8,626 nt of DNA, from positions 1 through 8,626 of the forward strand of contig CAYONM010000163.1 in NCBI GenBank assembly GCA_964405325.1, written 5' to 3'. Of this stretch, positions 5,751 through 8,626 are shown in pieces. The first letter of the stretch is position 1; the number at the start of each line of letters is the position of its first letter. Source of the stretch: CAYONM01 sp964405325 (GTDB taxonomy: Bacteria; Planctomycetota; UBA11346). Under the pieces are notes generated by a model that searched no databases, had not been told where the DNA came from, and saw nothing but the letters and a program-made list of their open reading frames with translations. The translations under genes and the position numbers were made by a program.

Positions 5751-6917
5751 TCAGGCGAGCGGGCTGGCGTCCGGATCGTCGTAGATGGTGCTGTTGAGAT
5801 TGCCGCTCGCGCGCATCTGCGCCTTGATCTGTTCGCGTACCAGTTCCAGGCCTTCGGCAACATCGGCGGTACTGTCGGGCTGCAATCGCTCCTGGTAGGA
5901 CAGTACGGCTTTGATCGCCGTCAGTCCCTGCGGTGCCAGGGCAACTTGCACATACTGCGGTGGCAAGGCTTGCGGTAACACCTGCAATAGCAGCACCGCG
6001 ACTTCCTGCGCTTCGCAGGCCAGCAGGGTCTTACCCAGGGCGCGCTCAGCGAGCTGTTCCAAGACTGGCCCGAGCTGGCTGATGATGGTGCTGGATTGCT
6101 CGTCCAGCGCGGCGGCCTCATCGGAATCGACGAAGCCAGTCCAGTCGATGCGATCGCCGCTGACGGCCGGCATGTCCTCGTCCGGCTCAGCGAGCTCGTC
6201 CTCAGCTTCGGTTTCGGTTTCGGTTTCGACGGAATCGGTCGGATTGACGGATTCTTCAGCGGTCGCGTCCGCTTCACTGGACAGGTCGGCCAGTTCCTCG
6301 TCAAACAGAATCGGCCAATCGGTGGACAGTTCGTCGCGGGTTTCGTTGTCCACGCCCTGATCAGCCATGATTTTCCGAATACGTTGCAGTTCGAAGCGAT
6401 CGCAGAAACGATCGGCATTCAGCACTCGCTCAACTTGTGCATCGCAGCGGGCATCGCCGAGGACGGCCAGCGCCACGCAGGCTTTTTCGGCCAAGCCGGT
6501 GCGGCCTCCAGCAACCCGTTCCAGTTCACTGTCGATGCAGGTCAGCAGACCGTCGGCCAAGGTGGCGCTGGCCAGGCCGGTGGCTGCGCGGTGCGCCAAA
6601 GCACGATAGGCATTTTCTCGCGCATCCAGGCGACCACTGGTGGCCACGTGCAGCAGCTCGCTTTCGGCATCAATCTGGCCCAAAGCCCAGCTGGCGGCAC
6701 GGGCGGCCACGCTGTCGTCGTCCAGCAGCGATAGCAGCTGGTCCTTGGCCTGGGAGAGGGCCTGTTGCTGGGCCAGGGCGAAGATCACTGCGGCGCGCGT
6801 TGCCGCGGTCTCGCTGCTGGCCAGCGCGCTGATCAGCTCCTTGGTTTCGGCTGTGCAGGCACGGATGGCCGGCAGCAGGGGACGTTCATCCACAGTCAGT
6901 TGCTGACCAAAATCCAT
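5751..6917 (-). CDS. Acidic HEAT-repeat-like protein of unknown function (388 aa)
   Basis: I do not recognise a named family. Residues ~20-185 are helical and Ala/Leu-rich with HEAT-like periodicity: AATRAAVIFALAQ (38-50), DDDSVAARAASWALGQID (66-83), RLDARENAYRALAHRAA (96-112) and GLAEKACVALAVLGDARCDA (141-160). Each shows the hydrophobic-A-hydrophobic-L pattern of alpha-solenoid repeats. Residues ~195-265 form a very acidic, low-complexity linker containing ETETETEAEDELAEPDEDMP. Residues ~270-370 are a second helical region (e.g. LGPVLEQLAERALGKTLLACEAQEVAVLLLQVL). No signal peptide, membrane segment or catalytic motif is seen, so a cytoplasmic scaffold or protein-binding role fits, but that is inference. 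The start ATG at 6917 is preceded by GGAGAG at 9 nt. The gene follows tig by 24 nt and precedes the CPBP protease by 12 nt, so all three are probably co-transcribed. Confidence 0.75.
   Translation of the reverse strand: MDFGQQLTVDERPLLPAIRACTAETKELISALASSETAATRAAVIFALAQQQALSQAKDQLLSLLDDDSVAARAASWALGQIDAESELLHVATSGRLDARENAYRALAHRAATGLASATLADGLLTCIDSELERVAGGRTGLAEKACVALAVLGDARCDAQVERVLNADRFCDRFELQRIRKIMADQGVDNETRDELSTDWPILFDEELADLSSEADATAEESVNPTDSVETETETEAEDELAEPDEDMPAVSGDRIDWTGFVDSDEAAALDEQSSTIISQLGPVLEQLAERALGKTLLACEAQEVAVLLLQVLPQALPPQYVQVALAPQGLTAIKAVLSYQERLQPDSTADVAEGLELVREQIKAQMRASGNLNSTIYDDPDASPLA
6207..6228 (-). repeat. Hexanucleotide tandem repeat (TTCGGT, about 3.7 copies) inside the HEAT gene
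   Basis: The plus strand reads TTCGGT three times (6207-6212, 6213-6218, 6219-6224), then TTCG. On the coding strand it encodes alternating Glu-Thr in the acidic linker. Because the unit is 6 nt, slippage would change linker length in frame by two residues per unit. Confidence 0.8.
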
Positions 6918-6941
6918 GTCGGTTCTCTCTCCGTCTCCGAT

Positions 6942-8261
6942 TTACGCTTCTGCAGTTGATGCCTCGGTCTTGATCTCGCTGTCGGTCGCTTCGTCACCAA
7001 TGACCAGGCTCAGGAAGTGCTCCAGGGCTTTGGCTTCACGGATTTCGGCAGCCACTTGGTGGATCTGACCGCTATCCTGCAGGTATTTGATGATTTCCTC
7101 CGGGCGCTGACCACTCTGATAAGCAGCCATCATGATTTGTTGCTGCAGATCCTCGCGCGAGGCTTCTATTTCGTAGCGCTCGGCAATCACTTCCATGATG
7201 AAATTGCGACGCAGGAAGCGCTCGGCCCGGTCTTTGGCCTGGGGCTCTTCGTCCTTGCGGACGGCTTCCTCGTCAGCGTTTTCGTCCTGCTGCTTGGCGC
7301 GTTGCACCGCCTGCTGCAGGTGGCTTTCGATCATGTCGCTCAGCAGACGCTCGGGCAGCTCGAAGCTGGTCTGATTGATCAACTGTTCGGTGAGTTCTTC
7401 AGTCTGCGCGCGATGCTGGGTGTTTTCTTTGCGGCTACGCAGGTTTTCGATCACGCGCTCGCGGAAACCAGCCTCATCCTCGACGCCGAAACGTTCGAAC
7501 AGGTCCTTGTTCAATTCGGCCGGTGCCAGACGGCTGGCCTGCTGGATGGTGATCTGGATATGGGCTTCTTTACCGGCCCATTCTTCCGGCCGGAAGGTAT
7601 CGGGCAGGGTGCTGTCGAATTCCAGCTCGAGGCCGGCTTTTTTGTCGGCGGTGAGGGCCAGGACCTGTTCGGCAGGTTTGCCGAACAGGGGGTAGGCACC
7701 CAGAACGTGGTTGAGGTCGTGAATCTCGCGAATGGTGTCATCACCGGAGGTGATTTTTCCGGACACAGTGACCTGGTCATCCTGGATCAGGGTTTCCTCG
7801 TCGGTGAGGGGGCGCGTCTGGCCGGCGCGGCGCAGGATGGATTCGATCTCCTCCTGCACTTCCTCGTCACTGGGACTCAGGTCTCCACGCACCACCGTCA
7901 GGCTGGCGGGCTCGGGCAGTTCGATCTCCGGGCGGATGTCGAAGCTGGTAACGTAGCGCAGGCCGTTCTCGGTTTCAGGCTTCGAATCTTCGGAAGGACC
8001 GACAGGATGCAGCTTGTGATCCTGCAAGCCTTGTTGCACCGCCTTGTTGAGCATCTGCTCCATGACTTCGGCTTCGACCTGCTGGCCGAAACGCTTCTTC
8101 AGCACCGCCTTGGGCACCTTGCCGTTGCGGAACCCCTTCAGGTTGACCTGGCTGGAGTAACGTTCGAGCAATTCGCTTTGACGGCTGCGAAACTCGTCGG
8201 CGCTGTAGGTGACGGTGAGCTGCTTGCGCAGGGTTCCAACGTCGGCGATGTCGATCTGCAT
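6942..8261 (-). CDS. tig: Trigger factor, ribosome-associated chaperone (439 aa)
   Basis: Trigger factor docks at the ribosomal exit tunnel (protein L23) and shields nascent chains. The N-terminal ribosome-binding domain (1-115) includes the signature GFRNGKVP (43-50), equivalent to E. coli GFRKGKVP. A central FKBP-like domain spans about 155-245 (DDQVTVSGKI...WAGKEAHIQITI). The C-terminal chaperone domain begins at LNKDLFERFGVED (250-262) and ends in an acidic tail. The length is close to E. coli TF (432 aa). In the central domain the pocket segment GxGxxIPGFE is replaced by AYPLFGKPAEQ (189-199), so proline isomerase activity is doubtful. I chose ATG 8261 because MQIDI aligns with E. coli MQVSV. 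The in-frame upstream codons (to 8480) encode Arg/Pro-rich sequence unlike the family and span hairpins. GGAG lies 12 nt upstream. It is the first gene of the tig-HEAT-CPBP operon. Confidence 0.94.
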   Translation of the reverse strand: MQIDIADVGTLRKQLTVTYSADEFRSRQSELLERYSSQVNLKGFRNGKVPKAVLKKRFGQQVEAEVMEQMLNKAVQQGLQDHKLHPVGPSEDSKPETENGLRYVTSFDIRPEIELPEPASLTVVRGDLSPSDEEVQEEIESILRRAGQTRPLTDEETLIQDDQVTVSGKITSGDDTIREIHDLNHVLGAYPLFGKPAEQVLALTADKKAGLELEFDSTLPDTFRPEEWAGKEAHIQITIQQASRLAPAELNKDLFERFGVEDEAGFRERVIENLRSRKENTQHRAQTEELTEQLINQTSFELPERLLSDMIESHLQQAVQRAKQQDENADEEAVRKDEEPQAKDRAERFLRRNFIMEVIAERYEIEASREDLQQQIMMAAYQSGQRPEEIIKYLQDSGQIHQVAAEIREAKALEHFLSLVIGDEATDSEIKTEASTAEA

Positions 8262-8476
8262 AATTGAATATGGCTCCAAAAAGAGGACCGCCCTCCGCGG
8301 GGGAAGGGGCCCGGGCGCGATTTGGTCGGGCAACCTATGAACGGTGTCCAGGCACACAACCATGAATAAGGAGAGTGTGACGGGCGAACGTATGCCTCGT
8401 CGACGGTAAAGCGCCAGTCTGGTGGAGCCAGACTCGGACTCCGTTGCTGGCCGCCTTGCCCGTTTTTGCTGGAATG
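8262..8476 (-). other. Non-coding leader region upstream of tig
   Basis: The promoter and 5' leader of tig should lie here or farther right, but I could not find a convincing -35/-10 pair on the minus strand. Visible elements on the minus strand are a C/G-rich stretch at about 8290-8320 followed by GAGG-GCGGT-CCTC-TTTTT (8280-8297 area) just before the tig GGAG, a short hairpin with a U-run. At 8416-8434 there is a clean 7-bp hairpin. No gene with a believable ribosome binding site and codon use was found on either strand. Confidence 0.4.
8416..8434. repeat. Small perfect hairpin AGTCTGG-TGGAG-CCAGACT
   Basis: A perfect 7-bp inverted repeat (8416-8422 with 8428-8434) has a 5-nt loop. No T-run follows on either strand, so it is not a simple terminator. 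It lies between the long palindrome array and tig. Confidence 0.55.
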
Positions 8477-8478
8477 AC

Positions 8479-8531
8479 AAACCGGGCGCCCGGAATCCAT
8501 GGCTTCGATGGTAGCGGTCGGCGCCCGGTTT
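8479..8531. repeat. Palindrome unit 1 (12-bp stem), terminator-like
   Basis: AAACCGGGCGCC (8479-8490) pairs perfectly with GGCGCCCGGTTT (8520-8531). The 29-nt loop contains a minor stem, CCAT...ATGG (8497-8500 with 8508-8511). The plus strand continues TTTTC and the minus strand TTTGT, so either strand could act as an intrinsic terminator. The right arm with its lead-in CGGTCGGCGCCCGGTTTT (8515-8532) is repeated exactly at 8608-8625. Confidence 0.7.
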
Positions 8532-8544
8532 TCGGCTCTTACAT

Positions 8545-8562
8545 CGAGGGGCAAGCCCCTCG
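8545..8562. repeat. Spacer hairpin CGAGGGG-CAAG-CCCCTCG
   Basis: A perfect 7-bp stem (8545-8551 with 8556-8562) with a CAAG tetraloop sits between the two larger palindromes. No U-run follows on either strand. Confidence 0.65.
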
Positions 8563-8568
8563 GCTTAC

Positions 8569-8625
8569 AAGCCGGGCGCCGCCCGGAGCCCACGGGCTCG
8601 ATCGTATCGGTCGGCGCCCGGTTTT
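8569..8625. repeat. Palindrome unit 2 (12-bp stem with one G-U pair), terminator-like
   Basis: AAGCCGGGCGCC (8569-8580) pairs with GGCGCCCGGTTT (8613-8624) through 11 Watson-Crick pairs and one G-U on the plus strand. The loop holds an inner hairpin, GAGCC-CACG-GGCTC (8586-8599). The plus strand ends in TTTTG. It is a diverged copy of unit 1 about 90 nt further on and touches the window edge, so further copies may follow. Confidence 0.65.
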
Positions 8626-8626
8626 G

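Noticed and set aside
7017..8267. 416-codon plus-strand open frame antisense to tig
   Set aside because: It lies entirely opposite the well-supported trigger factor gene, has no family resemblance and has a composition typical of the reverse frame of a GC-rich gene.
8377..8409. 10-codon leader-peptide-like ORF (GTG start after AAGGAG) on the plus strand
   Set aside because: Ribosome binding site spacing is only about 3 nt, no downstream plus-strand gene exists to regulate, and the peptide has no informative codon run.
8400..8460. tRNA-like 3' end on the minus strand (GAGTCCGAGTCTGGCTCCACCA)
   Set aside because: The would-be T-stem does not pair, no matching acceptor 5' strand is found about 70 nt upstream, and the 8416-8434 hairpin explains the symmetry.
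8262..8480. In-frame 73-residue N-terminal extension of trigger factor
   Set aside because: The family begins at MQIDI, the extension is Arg/Pro-rich and unlike TF, and it crosses hairpins; ATG 8261 is the better start.
8477..8626. CRISPR-like array
   Set aside because: There are only two diverged, palindromic copies with structured interiors; no regular short repeats and unique spacers, and no cas gene nearby.

Overview
The window is a GC-rich (roughly 60% by eye), gene-dense bacterial chromosomal segment. It holds nine protein-coding genes, one of them cut by the left edge, in three transcription blocks. No transposase, phage gene, CRISPR array, tRNA or rRNA was found. The families present are chromosomal housekeeping ones: malate dehydrogenase, a Fur regulator, TrmK-like methyltransferase, Aat, a HemY-type oxidase and trigger factor. 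The host is a Gram-negative-type bacterium. The styles of the Aat, HemY-type oxidase, HEAT-repeat and Gfo/Idh/MocA proteins look compatible with Planctomycetota, but that is an impression from recalled family features and not a demonstrated assignment.

Layout. (1) Bases 1-310 (+) are the 3' end of a Gfo/Idh/MocA-type oxidoreductase. It converges on (2) malate dehydrogenase (386-1369, minus), and a strong hairpin at 331-366 lies between the two stops. (3) The mdh/fur divergent intergenic region (1370-1557) carries a near-consensus Fur box and a second Fur-like half-site in inverted orientation. (4) Bases 1558-4809 (+) form a tight four-gene operon: a Fur-family regulator, a TrmK-like tRNA m1A22 methyltransferase, leucyl/phenylalanyl-tRNA-protein transferase (aat) and a HemY-type protoporphyrinogen/coproporphyrinogen oxidase. 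The genes overlap or are separated by 21 nt. (5) Bases 4810-4898 are a short convergent gap. (6) Bases 8261 down to 4899 (minus) form a second operon: trigger factor (tig), an acidic HEAT-repeat-like protein of unknown function and a CPBP (Rce1-like) intramembrane protease. (7) Bases 8262-8626 are non-coding. They hold the tig leader and a striking tandem set of long GC-rich palindromes running to the right edge.

How the genes may work together. The Fur box in front of fur suggests autoregulation. Because fur is co-transcribed with a late heme-synthesis enzyme, iron status would then also control hemY (and trmK and aat) and possibly the divergent mdh. The minus operon pairs a ribosome-bound chaperone with a HEAT scaffold-like protein and a membrane protease; a protein-quality-control theme is plausible but is inference. 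I see no clearly novel multi-gene defence or mobile system. The most noteworthy items are the Fur/heme/tRNA operon with its operator, the trigger factor with a degenerate PPIase pocket, the unexplained HEAT protein beside it, and the palindrome array upstream of tig.
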